Source of the DNA: Paenibacillus crassostreae
GTDB taxonomy: Bacteria > Bacillota > Bacilli > Paenibacillales > Paenibacillaceae
NCBI RefSeq assembly: GCF_001857945.1
Contig: NZ_CP017770.1
Location: forward strand, 124,001-188,000
Direction: 5' to 3'
Length of the DNA: 64,000 bases
The translations under genes and the position numbers were made by a program. A model generated the notes under the pieces. It saw only the letters and a program-made list of their open reading frames with translations, did no database searches and had not been told where the DNA came from. Positions 1-9,328 of this stretch are shown here, piece by piece. Numbering within the stretch: position 1 is the stretch's first letter; every line of letters begins with the position of its first letter.

Positions 1-2
1 AT

Positions 3-779
3 ATCGATCAAGATATTCCCGTGATCGTAGATTTAAATATTGAGTTTCTCCCATATTACAAAGGTTATTTTGATGAAGGATTTAGGTTTGGTCTGCACAA
101 TGCTGTATTAGTTGGATATGATCATGAGCATGCTTATTTATTGGATGATCGATTTATAGATGTAAAAGCAGTTCCTTTAGATTTATATAAATTATCCCGT
201 TCGTTAGATAATTCATCCAATGCCCCAAGAAATGGTTGGCGAGTCATGCTACCTGCAGCTGGTATAGATATTCGATGTGACCAATTCACTTTTTTCTTAG
301 CAGTGGAGACGATGGTTTACCGAATGCTACATCCTTTTGCTTTTAAAATGGGTTTGGAAGGCATTCGGATGTTCTTCCGTGAGGTTAAGTTATGGTCCAA
401 GAATTCGTTTGATGATGTTAGAAGACAAAATTATCAGACTGCAAGTTTTCTTCTTGAAAAGTTGGGAACAGGTGGAGGTAATTTTAGACGCATGTATAGT
501 CGCTTTATTAAAAATTCATCGGAACGATATCATTTAGACAACGAATTCAACATCGTAAGTCAAAAATATGCCATTCTATCTGTTGAATGGAAGAGACTAT
601 CACAATTATTAGATAAAATGTCGCTAGATGATTCATTAATTTTACAACAAGAGTTTTTAGATATTTCATCGTTTATTTACGAACAGGAGAAGGAAGCAAT
701 TTATTTGCTTAAAAGACTATTGGAAGAGGGATATCCTTATGATGCAAAGGGAAGAAATATTAAGCGTATTATCACATAG
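3..779 (+). CDS. BtrH/DUF4872-type acyltransferase, 5'-truncated by window edge
   Basis: The reading frame is already open at the left edge (IDQDIPVIVDLN), so the gene begins outside the window. The visible part matches the end of a BtrH N-terminal domain (PVIVDLN, LPYY, then H..VLVGYD and LLDD) followed by a helical DUF4872-type domain rich in charged residues. In butirosin biosynthesis BtrH moves a gamma-glutamyl-aminoacyl group from an acyl carrier protein to an aminoglycoside amine. By analogy this protein would transfer a carrier-bound acyl chain to an amine acceptor. It overlaps the dehydratase gene by 41 bases, indicating one operon. The family call is fairly firm; the substrate is inference. 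Confidence 0.7.
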   Translation: MDQDIPVIVDLNIEFLPYYKGYFDEGFRFGLHNAVLVGYDHEHAYLLDDRFIDVKAVPLDLYKLSRSLDNSSNAPRNGWRVMLPAAGIDIRCDQFTFFLAVETMVYRMLHPFAFKMGLEGIRMFFREVKLWSKNSFDDVRRQNYQTASFLLEKLGTGGGNFRRMYSRFIKNSSERYHLDNEFNIVSQKYAILSVEWKRLSQLLDKMSLDDSLILQQEFLDISSFIYEQEKEAIYLLKRLLEEGYPYDAKGRNIKRIIT

Positions 780-1194
780 GTACCCATTTTTATTTGTAGA
801 TAAAATTAAAGAGATTTGTTATATGGAATCTGTTATTGGTTATAAAAACGTTACCGGTAATGAGCCATGGGTAATTGGACATTTCCCTGAAAAAGCAATA
901 TTTCCTGGAGTACTCTTAATTGAGACAGCTGCCCAAATATGCGGGTTCATTTTCTATGATCAACAAAAGAAAAATGTATTATCAAATTCCTATCTTAGTA
1001 ACGTGAAAAACTTCAAATTTTTAAAGCTTATAAGACCAGGAGATCAACTTGAAGTTAGAGGACAATTTATAACGAAGGCCTTCAATTTTGCAGATATAAA
1101 ATGTGAAGTTTATGTCGATCAACAAAAAGTTGCGGAAGGAAGTCTTCGATATTATTTCGAAAATATTCCAAATGAACAGGAAGTGAACCAATGA
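739..1194 (+). CDS. FabZ-like 3-hydroxyacyl-ACP dehydratase
   Basis: This is a 151-residue hot-dog-fold protein with the FabZ hallmarks HRYPFLFVD near residue 13, GHFP with the probable catalytic His48, and PGVLLIE with the probable catalytic Glu62. The family dehydrates (3R)-hydroxyacyl-ACP to trans-2-enoyl-ACP. The gene sits inside a biosynthetic operon between an acyltransferase and a ketosynthase-like gene, so it is probably the dedicated dehydratase of this pathway rather than the housekeeping FabZ. Two adjacent ATG codons (739 and 742) follow a GAAGAGGG ribosome site. It overlaps the next gene by 4 bases (ATGA), a sign of translational coupling. Confidence 0.88.
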   Translation: MMQREEILSVLSHRYPFLFVDKIKEICYMESVIGYKNVTGNEPWVIGHFPEKAIFPGVLLIETAAQICGFIFYDQQKKNVLSNSYLSNVKNFKFLKLIRPGDQLEVRGQFITKAFNFADIKCEVYVDQQKVAEGSLRYYFENIPNEQEVNQ

Positions 1195-2186
1195 AGTTAG
1201 AGATTGCAGGTGCAGGAATAATAACTACTGCAGGAATGAGTGCAAACGAAATATTGCAGAATCATCAGATCGATCAGGCTAACCATGGTATTCAAAATAT
1301 AACGTTAAACTCTATCGATGGGAATGCCCTAAGAAGAACTACGCAGTATTCTAAAGTACTCATAAAATCAGCTGAGTTAGCACTTGAACAATCGGGAATT
1401 GATTTAAATCAAGTGAACAAAGAACGGTTTGGAACTATTATTAACACCGTATATGGTCCAATTGAAACAAATTTGAAATTTGCCAAGAGTGTCTTAAAGG
1501 GAGATCCTGATTTAGCTAGTCCGATGGTTTTCTCGAATACAGTTACAAATGCATCATTAGGACATCTTTGTATTACTTTCGGATTTAAAGGAGACAGTAC
1601 CTTTTTGATGGGGAGCAACCCGATCAAATACTCAGATTTTTTGTTTAATAAAAAAACGATTGACCATATTTTAGTGGCAGGAATCGAAGAATATTCCGAA
1701 GGTCTTGCCATGGAGTACCAAAATTTTTATTCGGACAATCTAAAGCATGCTCCGGCAGAGTGTGGCGCTGCTCTAGTGTTAAGGAATGAGACTAATGAGG
1801 ATGCTCTTGGATATATTTATAAAAGTTATGGCATGAGCTTATTATCGAATCCCTATTGGGAAACTGCAAATGAGAATGAATTTATGGAGAATCTGAATCT
1901 TTTATATAAGGAAGTTACAAATGATTTTGAAGATATTGATCTTGTGGTATTAGGTGCGGTAGGTACGCCATTAGAAGAAGCTGAGAAAGAGTTTTATAGC
2001 CATTTAGAATTTCAATCTATTAGAGAATTCAAATCATGTATTGGGGAAGTTTTTGGCGCAAGTTTAGTAGCCTTTATCGTTTTAGCATTGCAAATTTTTA
2101 ATGAAAATAGAGATATTAGAAAAATTGCTGTCAATCATTTGGATGTATCTATGAATTATTTCACGGTCATTATTGGGAGGGAGTGA
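1191..2186 (+). CDS. Ketosynthase-like protein lacking the catalytic triad (chain-length-factor-like)
   Basis: This is a 331-residue thiolase-fold protein recognisable as a beta-ketoacyl synthase by its N-terminus (IAGAGIITTAGMS), the S.ALEQSGID helix, a C-terminal GTPLEEAEKEF region and an IGEVFGASLVAFIVLAL segment. Where active enzymes have TAC.SG this protein reads LMGSNPIK, with no cysteine. The first catalytic His is absent before GTPL, and the second (normally KS.IGH..GA) is Glu. It is also shorter than the usual ~410 residues. I infer a non-catalytic partner of an active ketosynthase encoded outside the window, comparable to type II PKS chain-length factors. A loading decarboxylase or a decayed enzyme are alternatives. 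Confidence 0.75.
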   Translation: MKLEIAGAGIITTAGMSANEILQNHQIDQANHGIQNITLNSIDGNALRRTTQYSKVLIKSAELALEQSGIDLNQVNKERFGTIINTVYGPIETNLKFAKSVLKGDPDLASPMVFSNTVTNASLGHLCITFGFKGDSTFLMGSNPIKYSDFLFNKKTIDHILVAGIEEYSEGLAMEYQNFYSDNLKHAPAECGAALVLRNETNEDALGYIYKSYGMSLLSNPYWETANENEFMENLNLLYKEVTNDFEDIDLVVLGAVGTPLEEAEKEFYSHLEFQSIREFKSCIGEVFGASLVAFIVLALQIFNENRDIRKIAVNHLDVSMNYFTVIIGRE

Positions 2187-2187
2187 G

Positions 2188-2922
2188 ATGGAGATGTTAC
2201 GAGGGAAAAATATTCTTGTGACTGGTGGCACACGAGGAATCGGGAAAAACATAGTGGAGTGCTTAAGTGCCGCAGGTGCATATGTATCGTTCACCTACAC
2301 CCAATCGGAACATGAAGCACGTAAAATGGAACAAACGTTAGAAAATGTTAAAAGCTATCGTTTAGCGCTTAATGCGGAACATGTGGATCAGCAATTAGAA
2401 GAAATCGCAAAGGAACATCGGACGCTACATGGTCTAGTAAATAATGCAGGAATTACAAATGATGGATTAATGCTTCTTCAGTCTGAAGCAAATTGGATGA
2501 AAGTAATTGATATCAACTTAATTGGTTCTTATAAAGTAACGAAAGCGTTCATACCAGCACTACTAAAGCAAAAAGAGAAGGCATCGATTGTGTTTATGTC
2601 CTCGGTCGCAGGATGTGTTGGGGTTGCTGGACAGACCAATTATAGTGTTGCAAAGTCAGGTTTGATTGCAATGGCCAAATCACTATCCAAAGAATTAGCT
2701 CCGAAAAGGATTCGTGTGAATTCAGTATCTCCAGGTTATATTGAAAGCGACATGACTGATAAACTACATCCTACTCTTCGTGAGACCTACAAGAAGAATA
2801 TTCCGCTACAACGTTTCGGTCAACCTGAGGAAGTCGCAAATGTAGTTCAATTTCTTTTAAGTGAACAAGCTTCATATATCACAGGTCAAAACATCATTAT
2901 AGATGGAGGTCTTATAAGTTGA
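2188..2922 (+). CDS. FabG-like 3-oxoacyl-ACP reductase
   Basis: This is a classical short-chain dehydrogenase of about 244 residues. It has the cofactor loop TGGTRGIG at residues 12-19, NNAG, the catalytic Ser in VFMSSVAG, and Tyr/Lys in NYSVAK. The C-terminus has the FabG-like PGYIESDMT and GQNIIIDGG. The family reduces 3-oxoacyl-ACP to 3-hydroxyacyl-ACP with NADPH. Placed next to the dehydratase and ketosynthase-like genes, it would supply the ketoreduction step of the pathway. I chose ATG 2188, which lies 7 bases after a GGAGG site; an upstream TTG at 2173 precedes that site and is less likely, and ATG 2194 is possible. Confidence 0.88.
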   Translation: MEMLRGKNILVTGGTRGIGKNIVECLSAAGAYVSFTYTQSEHEARKMEQTLENVKSYRLALNAEHVDQQLEEIAKEHRTLHGLVNNAGITNDGLMLLQSEANWMKVIDINLIGSYKVTKAFIPALLKQKEKASIVFMSSVAGCVGVAGQTNYSVAKSGLIAMAKSLSKELAPKRIRVNSVSPGYIESDMTDKLHPTLRETYKKNIPLQRFGQPEEVANVVQFLLSEQASYITGQNIIIDGGLIS

Positions 2923-3641
2923 TGGAGGCTTTGAAGCGAGTGATTGTTCTCGGTGGTTGTGGTTTTATCGGTTCTAACATGGTCAACGCACTGACGGAAC
3001 GGAATTACGATTGTATTGTATTAGATAATAAAGTTGAAGGACATCCACTAGCCTTCACAAATTTTCATGTAGATATTCGAAATCGTACGGAACTTGAAAC
3101 AGCAATTACTACTATTTTTGAAGAATTCGGTCCTATTGAGGGGACGATATTTGCATCAGGCATCTCGAGAGCTGGTCATTTGTTAGATCAAGATTTCGAA
3201 GAATTCCTTGAAGTAATTGATGTGAATTTCTTGTCCGTCGCCTATGCGACGAAATATATGCTTCCTAATTATATTAAGCAAGGCCATGGTAAGTTATTAT
3301 TCGTAGCCTCTGTATTTGCTACAATCGTAGCTCCTGAAATGATTGCTTATAATAGTTCCAAAGCTGCGTTGTTACAATTTGCTAAATCTATTACGGAAGA
3401 CTTTGCATCAAGTCATATTATCTCGAATGTCATATCTCCAGGCTTCATCTATTCTCCAATGGTTGATGATGTACTAAATCAAGTGGGGAAGAATCCTAAA
3501 TGGATGCATTTACTCGCAGGTTTACCAAAAAAATATATTGATTTGGATACAGTAATACATACGATGTTATATTTATTCGAACAAAATAATAGTGTGAATG
3601 GCGCTAATTTTATTCTAGACGGTGGCTACAGTATCCGATAG
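2922..3641 (+). CDS. SDR-family oxidoreductase of the cluster
   Basis: This short-chain dehydrogenase of about 239 residues has an epimerase-like nucleotide loop (VLGGCGFIG) and a classical SDR catalytic end: Ser in FVASVFA, Tyr/Lys in YNSSKAA, then SPGFIYSPM and GANFILDGG. The usual NNAG is replaced by FASG. The motifs suggest NAD(P)-dependent reduction or oxidation of a hydroxyl/keto group. The substrate cannot be read from the sequence. A second ketoreductase or a tailoring dehydrogenase for the product of the neighbouring aminotransferase and acyl pathway are both plausible. The ATG overlaps the stop of the preceding reductase (TGATG), which indicates coupling. Confidence 0.78.
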   Translation: MEALKRVIVLGGCGFIGSNMVNALTERNYDCIVLDNKVEGHPLAFTNFHVDIRNRTELETAITTIFEEFGPIEGTIFASGISRAGHLLDQDFEEFLEVIDVNFLSVAYATKYMLPNYIKQGHGKLLFVASVFATIVAPEMIAYNSSKAALLQFAKSITEDFASSHIISNVISPGFIYSPMVDDVLNQVGKNPKWMHLLAGLPKKYIDLDTVIHTMLYLFEQNNSVNGANFILDGGYSIR

Positions 3642-4995
3642 CAAAGGAGAGATTATTCTGCTAATAAATGATGATATCGACAAAGTGTGGCATTGTTTCA
3701 TGCAGATGCAGGAATATATCAAAAACAAGCCACTTATTATTCAGAGAAGCGAAGGTAAATATCTATTTGATGATAAGAATCATGCTATATACGATGGAGT
3801 TTCGAGCTTATTAAATGCAAGTTATGGCCATAACATTGAACAGATTATTAGCTCTATGAAAGAACAGCTAGACATACTGGATAATAATAGTTTATTCCTA
3901 TCAACTAATGAGCAATCCGTATTATTGGCTAAAAAAATAATCGAACTAACGAATGGTCATTTCTCCAATGTGTTTTTTACAAATAGTGGTTCTGAAGCAA
4001 CAGAGACTGCTCTGAAAATAGCAAGGAAATATACTTTTAGAAAAAAAGGAATTGGAAATGGCAAAGTCATTGCTCTCAGAAACAGCTACCATGGGTCTAC
4101 CATGTGTGCAACGCTTTTGTCTGGAAATGAACACGATATTCAAGGTATTTCGTTTGATGCTGGCTTTATACAAGTCCCTTTTCCGGAACCCCTTTATTAC
4201 TCATCCGACGAAATTGAAGAGAAAGTGGATGAACACATCTTAGAGTTAAGAGAGATGGTAATACGCAATCCAGATGTATCAGCGATTATTACGGAGATTG
4301 TACAACTCTCCAATAAAGCATCCGTGGTTCCAAGTTCTTTTTTAGAAAAGATAAGATCTCTTTGTAATGAATTTGAGATATTGTGGATTGTAGATGAAAT
4401 TGCAACAGGATTCGGAAGAACAGGTAGCTACTTTGCCTATCAATCATTAGATGTGGATCCTGATATTTTATTGTTAGGGAAAGCTATCAGTGGTGGTTAT
4501 GTTCCATTAGGAGCAGTGTGTGTGATTAGGCCCATTTACGATGCCTTTATAGGGAAGGTTCAAGAGGGAAACGAACTCGCTCATGGATTCACTACATCTG
4601 GTCATCCGCTAGCTTGTAATGCTTCATTAGCTTGTATTCGATTCTTAGAAGAAAACAACTTAGTAGAGAACGCGAATGAAAAAGGACATATCTTGTTTGA
4701 ATCATTAAATAAACTAATTCAAAACTATGATTTTGTCTTAACCATAAGTGGAAAAGGACTTTTACTGTCTATTATTTTTAAACCTGGAATAAAAGTCCCT
4801 ATGATGCGTGAATGGGGTATCGCACATTTGATATCTAAACGACTTATTCATTATGGGCTACTGCTATATCCGGATAGCGACGATAGTCTAATTATTGCAC
4901 CTCCACTTACCATTACTGATGAGGATATCCATTTTATTACCGATACATTATCCGAAGTATTCAGTTTGTTTTCCAATATTATCGCCTATGAATAA
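3622..4995 (+). CDS. Class III (BioA-like) PLP-dependent aminotransferase
   Basis: This is a PLP fold-type I omega-aminotransferase of about 450 residues. The N-terminal KVWHCFMQMQEY...PLIIQRSEGKYLFD resembles diaminopelargonate synthases. It also has NSGSEATETALK, NSYHGST, the PLP-phosphate region WIVDEIATGFGRTG and the Schiff-base Lys in LLLGKAISGGY. Its position in an acyl-carrier pathway suggests that it aminates a keto or aldehyde carbon of the chain or of a small amine building block. The GTG at 3622 lacks a ribosome site. A strong AAAGGAGAG at 3643-3651 suggests that the true start may be a rare ATT or CTG at 3655-3660, just before the conserved region. Confidence 0.85.
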   Translation: MATVSDSKGEIILLINDDIDKVWHCFMQMQEYIKNKPLIIQRSEGKYLFDDKNHAIYDGVSSLLNASYGHNIEQIISSMKEQLDILDNNSLFLSTNEQSVLLAKKIIELTNGHFSNVFFTNSGSEATETALKIARKYTFRKKGIGNGKVIALRNSYHGSTMCATLLSGNEHDIQGISFDAGFIQVPFPEPLYYSSDEIEEKVDEHILELREMVIRNPDVSAIITEIVQLSNKASVVPSSFLEKIRSLCNEFEILWIVDEIATGFGRTGSYFAYQSLDVDPDILLLGKAISGGYVPLGAVCVIRPIYDAFIGKVQEGNELAHGFTTSGHPLACNASLACIRFLEENNLVENANEKGHILFESLNKLIQNYDFVLTISGKGLLLSIIFKPGIKVPMMREWGIAHLISKRLIHYGLLLYPDSDDSLIIAPPLTITDEDIHFITDTLSEVFSLFSNIIAYE

Positions 4996-6364
4996 GTTCG
5001 ATATTACTGTAGTTGGTGGGGGAATATCCGGTCTATTAATATCATGTTTATTAGTTGCACGTGGGTATCATGTGTGTTTGCTAGAATCAGGATCAAGGCT
5101 AGGAGGATATCTACAAAACATAACCAAAGATCAGATTCCTTATGGTGCTCATCATATAGCTATCCCAGATAGGGGGTTTATTGATCAATTATTCCAACAT
5201 ATAAATATCAAAATCTCTTCAGAACTAATTCCAGCTGATGACATAACCATCTTTCATAATGGCAAGAGATATGATCTGTCATTTAAATTAGATGACCTTA
5301 GGAAACAGTTAACGCTTTACTTTCCAAATGAAGAGGTTCAAATCAATAAATTTATTAATTATGTAAGATCTTTCGCACAAGCTTTAGCTGCGGACAATAA
5401 AGAAGATATAAAATCGATTTTTATGGATACAGTGTTTAAATCATTTGAACAATTTTTAAAAACCTATTTTCAGGACACTAAACTTATAGGTGTGTTATCG
5501 GCTATTGGACCTTCCTATGCAGATGTATATCTTGAAGACTCTGCATTTAGTTACCTCTCATTATTTGCAACTTATGGTGGAGGAACATATTATTTCAAAG
5601 ACTATGGAGAATCGCTTATTAAGTCGTTAAGGGAATACATGGATAATTCTAACAGTATAATTAGATATAAATTTAAAGCTAATAAGATATGCAAACCTGA
5701 CAATGAATATCATATTTATAATGATGATGGGCAGCAAATTATAACTGATCACATTGTCATTGCTTGTTATCCGGTTGATCTCCTACAGACATTGCCACAA
5801 ACAAATGTACGACAACAAAAATTACTGGAGAAAATATACGAAATGAAAATTGGATCATCTGCATGGAGATTTTATTATAGAATTCCTCAAAAACTTTTTA
5901 ATAACGAATACATTTATCACTATAATGAGTATCGTTCACCATGTTTAGATGGTAAAACACCAAATTTTATCATTAGTACAATGGATAAATCTAAAGGGCA
6001 GATCAATCTCATGGCAACGGTTGTTTGTCGATATATTTCCGAAGATCAAATACAAAATATTATATTGCCTCATCTCCATGCTGAAATCAAGTCTTTACTG
6101 CTTGTGGAAGACAAAAATATAGAACTAGCTGTATCGATTGGTAGATCAAATAGAGAAGTGGTTACATCCAATAAAAACGGCTCTGTTTTTGGGTGGGTTC
6201 GTGATGCTAAAGGGAATCTAATCTCTAATATGATTAAAAGTATTCCTACGGTATGGGAAGGCGTCTATGTCGTCGGTCATTGGTCGTCTACATTTGGAAT
6301 TTACGGATCGATACTTACTGTCATCGATACGTTAGATAAGATTGATAAAAAGAGGGAGTGTTAA
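4988..6364 (+). CDS. FAD-dependent desaturase/oxidase, phytoene-desaturase-like
   Basis: This flavoprotein of about 458 residues has an N-terminal dinucleotide-binding motif VVGGGISGL followed by LLESGSRLGG, as in CrtI-type desaturases and related amine oxidases. The C-terminal GVYVVGHWSS...GSILTVIDTLDKI matches the FAD-binding closing segment of that superfamily. Members desaturate or isomerise polyunsaturated chains or oxidise amines. In a cluster with a dehydratase and an aminotransferase, either chain desaturation or amine oxidation would fit. I chose ATG 4988, where MNKFDITVVGGG begins; it overlaps the aminotransferase by 8 bases. The frame is open further upstream but carries no homology there. 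Confidence 0.75.
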   Translation: MNKFDITVVGGGISGLLISCLLVARGYHVCLLESGSRLGGYLQNITKDQIPYGAHHIAIPDRGFIDQLFQHINIKISSELIPADDITIFHNGKRYDLSFKLDDLRKQLTLYFPNEEVQINKFINYVRSFAQALAADNKEDIKSIFMDTVFKSFEQFLKTYFQDTKLIGVLSAIGPSYADVYLEDSAFSYLSLFATYGGGTYYFKDYGESLIKSLREYMDNSNSIIRYKFKANKICKPDNEYHIYNDDGQQIITDHIVIACYPVDLLQTLPQTNVRQQKLLEKIYEMKIGSSAWRFYYRIPQKLFNNEYIYHYNEYRSPCLDGKTPNFIISTMDKSKGQINLMATVVCRYISEDQIQNIILPHLHAEIKSLLLVEDKNIELAVSIGRSNREVVTSNKNGSVFGWVRDAKGNLISNMIKSIPTVWEGVYVVGHWSSTFGIYGSILTVIDTLDKIDKKREC

Positions 6365-6368
6365 CCTA

Positions 6369-7064
6369 ATGTATTCAATTAACAATTTAAACAAGCATTA
6401 CAGTAATGGTGAAATTTCACATCAAGTTCTCAATGATATCACTGTAACTATTGGCACAGGGGAGTTTTTGGCTATTCTAGGTCCTTCGGGTTCAGGGAAG
6501 TCAACTTTTCTAAATGTTCTTGGTGGACTGGATCGTGAATTCGAAGGAAATGTATTATTTATGGGTCATGATTTAGGTTCGTACAATGAAAAGCAAATGG
6601 TTGCTTTCCGCAGGGAGAATATCGCCTTTATTTTTCAAGAGTATCATTTACTACCGACATTGACCGTATATGAGAATGTGAAAGTAGGTCAATATCTGAA
6701 TAAAAAGAACAGCTCAGTCGATGAAATATTAGAAAAAGTCGGATTGAAAGAACATAAACATAAGTTTCCAAATCAACTTTCAGGTGGACAAAAGCAGCGT
6801 GTTGCTATCGCCCGTGCGCTGATTAAAGGACCGAAGGTTATTTTTTGTGACGAACCTACAGGGGCTTTGGATAGTTCTACTGCAAAAATGATTATGAAAT
6901 TATTGTTAGATTTGAATAAAGAACATAACGTTACCGTCATTATGGTTACACACAATCAAGAGTTGGTAAAGATATCAAATCGTTATATACGAATGATGGA
7001 TGGAAGAATTCTATCCACAATACATAATAAACAGACATCTGATCTTGATGAGATTGGATGGTGA
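6369..7064 (+). CDS. MacB/LolD-type ABC transporter ATP-binding protein
   Basis: This 231-residue ABC ATPase has a Walker A motif (GPSGSGKST), a Q-loop in [12 protein letters not shown], the signature [15 protein letters not shown], a Walker B motif ([12 protein letters not shown]) and a switch His (VTHN). Spacing and motifs fit the MacB/LolD/BceA group, which pairs with FtsX-domain permeases, and such a permease gene begins 5 bases downstream. The ATG at 6369 follows a GAGGGAG site. It probably energises export of the cluster's product or gives self-protection against it. Confidence 0.9.
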   Translation: MYSINNLNKHYSNGEISHQVLNDITVTIGTGEFLAILGPSGSGKSTFLNVLGGLDREFEGNVLFMGHDLGSYNEKQMVAFRRENIAFIFQEYHLLPTLTVYENVKVGQYLNKKNSSVDEILEKVGLKEHKHKFPNQLSGGQKQRVAIARALIKGPKVIFCDEPTGALDSSTAKMIMKLLLDLNKEHNVTVIMVTHNQELVKISNRYIRMMDGRILSTIHNKQTSDLDEIGW

Positions 7065-7069
7065 ACTAG

Positions 7070-9328
7070 ATGTTAATGAAACATTGCTCTAGATATTTAT
7101 TAAACAAGAATCTATTTTTGTTCTCATCCATTCAACTTATGATAATCATCACAAGTTTTCTTGCTTTTACGTTAGTAACCATCAATTTGAATATCAAAGC
7201 CGTACAAGAAGAGTACCACAATCTTAATCAAGAAGATTTTCAATTTATTGCGAACTCAACTGCATATGATACCACTGATCCGGTCGCGTATAACAACGCA
7301 ATAAAAACCTTAGAGAATAAATATGGATTTGAAAGTGAAATACAACGCTCTAAATATGCTTCCTTGAATGGAAACAATTATAGAATCATAAAAAATAATC
7401 AGAAAATAAATCAATTCTATTATGTAGAAGGTTCCATGGCGGTAAATCAAAATGAAATTGTAATCGATGTGGATACAGCTGAAGAAATGAAACTGAGTAT
7501 AGGAGACACGTTTGAATTTTTGGACAATAAATATATGGTAAAAGGTATTGCCAGCTTCTCTGGCCTTGTTAATCCGAATATGAGCGCCACAAACTTTCAA
7601 ATTTATAGGTCCGAATCTTCTAACTTAGTGTCTGTCAATGATAAGGTATATGATTCATTGAATCTGGAGGAAAAAGTATATACTTCAGGATTATGGTTAA
7701 ATGGGTCTCAACAGATTTCTAGTGATGATGCGTCTTATGTCCAAGAAAGTAGCCATAATCCAGAAACGAAGACACTTGATCTTAGAATTCAAATGTTTCA
7801 AACCATTGTTGGTGTTTCGGTCTCTGTCATGTCTTCGATTGTTGCTATTATGCTTGCCTTAATTCTTATTAGGATGATCCAAGAGAACTTAAAAGTATTT
7901 GGAATTCTTAAGGCAATCGGATATAGAAATGTTGAGCTCGTGTTGAGTTTTATCCCGCTAGTCCTATTATTAGTGATTCCCGTGGTTATTGGCTTACTCA
8001 TCGCTGAATTATTACAGCCATTCCTGTTTAGATTTATGAATACGGAATCGATGATACCTTTCTTAAATGTTAATATGGATTGGTCTTCGATCAGCGTAGT
8101 ATTGGCGATTTACTTTTTAATAGTTATGACGTTTTCATTCTCTGTCATTTATCTGTACCTTGGCAAACAACCGATACGTCTTATTTGGAACAGTCATGTT
8201 GATAAGAATGGTCTCCTAAAAAGAATTCTGTTAAAAATCACAACTCGCAAAAACTTCCTAGGGAGTTTATCTTATAAAATAATGTTCAGAAATTTATTCG
8301 TATTGTGTCTAATTATTTTTTCGGGTTTTGCATTAGCAGTTCAACTATTTATAAGTTTTGCTATGGCTAATTTCCCTAATCAGATCGTAAACGCAGTTGA
8401 AGAACAATATCACTATAAATATAATACCGTATTTAAAAATAGCTTAAGTTTCTCCAAGATAGATTTCACAGATATGGACGCACAAGGATATGTAAAAAGG
8501 AATATGAAGATGGATAGTACGGATGGAAGCGAAGATGTCTCGTTGATTGCGCTAGAGACAAATGGCACAAGCCAGTATATTAATTTCTACGATTATGATA
8601 CTCATAAAGATATTACTGGACAACTAGAGAATGGAATTATCGTTAGTAAGTGGTTTGCCAATAAATACAGCTTAAGGGTCGGAGATACTGTGTCCGTTAT
8701 GGATCAAGACCATACGATTCTACTTCAAATTGCAGGAACCCACTTAGAATTACAGGGAAGCGAGTTATATACGTCTTTGGCTTATTATGGGGAATCTTTC
8801 ACAGAACCCACCGAAGCATATCATGGATTATACAGTAATCAACTCTTGAATATCGATTCGAACGATATCCGCAATACACTGTTACAAAGTGATATTATTG
8901 AAGCAATGAGAATGTCTGTTGAAAACTATAAGGGTATTTCCGGAGGAATGCTTGTATTAGGAATTTTACTTGGGGGAGTATTGCTAAGTATTTCTATTTC
9001 AATCGCCATCAAAACTGGAGAAAAAAATATACTCTTGTTCAAATCATTTGGTTATACGAACAGAGAAATAAATCGTGTCTGTATTATAGGAAATATATAT
9101 CCATTAATGATAGGAATTATTGTTTCGATACCTTACTATATTGTTTTAAGTGGATTACTGTTTGGTGAACTATCTAAGTCAACAAGGGTTTTTCTTCCTA
9201 TGCAGTTGACTCTAACCAGTGTGTTGATCGTAATAGGAGGGACAATATTATTCTTCGCGATTATTGCTAGTATATATATGATGAAACTTAACAAAATCAA
9301 ATCATTCCCAAAATTGCTGGTAGAATAA
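7070..9328 (+). CDS. FtsX-family ABC transporter permease
   Basis: This is a membrane protein of about 752 residues with an N-terminal transmembrane helix, an extracytoplasmic domain of roughly 200 residues and a three-helix FtsX block at about 240-370. A second hydrophobic segment (~405-430), another outer domain and a final three-helix block (~620-745) follow. This duplicated layout matches the YknZ/BceB/SalY-like permeases used for peptide or lipid-like antibiotic export or immunity. It forms a transporter with the upstream ATPase. Its stop codon overlaps the start of the phosphopantetheinyl transferase gene, so export and carrier-protein activation are co-expressed. Confidence 0.85.
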   Translation: MLMKHCSRYLLNKNLFLFSSIQLMIIITSFLAFTLVTINLNIKAVQEEYHNLNQEDFQFIANSTAYDTTDPVAYNNAIKTLENKYGFESEIQRSKYASLNGNNYRIIKNNQKINQFYYVEGSMAVNQNEIVIDVDTAEEMKLSIGDTFEFLDNKYMVKGIASFSGLVNPNMSATNFQIYRSESSNLVSVNDKVYDSLNLEEKVYTSGLWLNGSQQISSDDASYVQESSHNPETKTLDLRIQMFQTIVGVSVSVMSSIVAIMLALILIRMIQENLKVFGILKAIGYRNVELVLSFIPLVLLLVIPVVIGLLIAELLQPFLFRFMNTESMIPFLNVNMDWSSISVVLAIYFLIVMTFSFSVIYLYLGKQPIRLIWNSHVDKNGLLKRILLKITTRKNFLGSLSYKIMFRNLFVLCLIIFSGFALAVQLFISFAMANFPNQIVNAVEEQYHYKYNTVFKNSLSFSKIDFTDMDAQGYVKRNMKMDSTDGSEDVSLIALETNGTSQYINFYDYDTHKDITGQLENGIIVSKWFANKYSLRVGDTVSVMDQDHTILLQIAGTHLELQGSELYTSLAYYGESFTEPTEAYHGLYSNQLLNIDSNDIRNTLLQSDIIEAMRMSVENYKGISGGMLVLGILLGGVLLSISISIAIKTGEKNILLFKSFGYTNREINRVCIIGNIYPLMIGIIVSIPYYIVLSGLLFGELSKSTRVFLPMQLTLTSVLIVIGGTILFFAIIASIYMMKLNKIKSFPKLLVE

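Noticed and set aside
1409..1711. Open frame on the minus strand inside the KS-like gene
   Set aside because: It lies wholly inside a well-supported gene, has no ribosome site and no recognisable motif.
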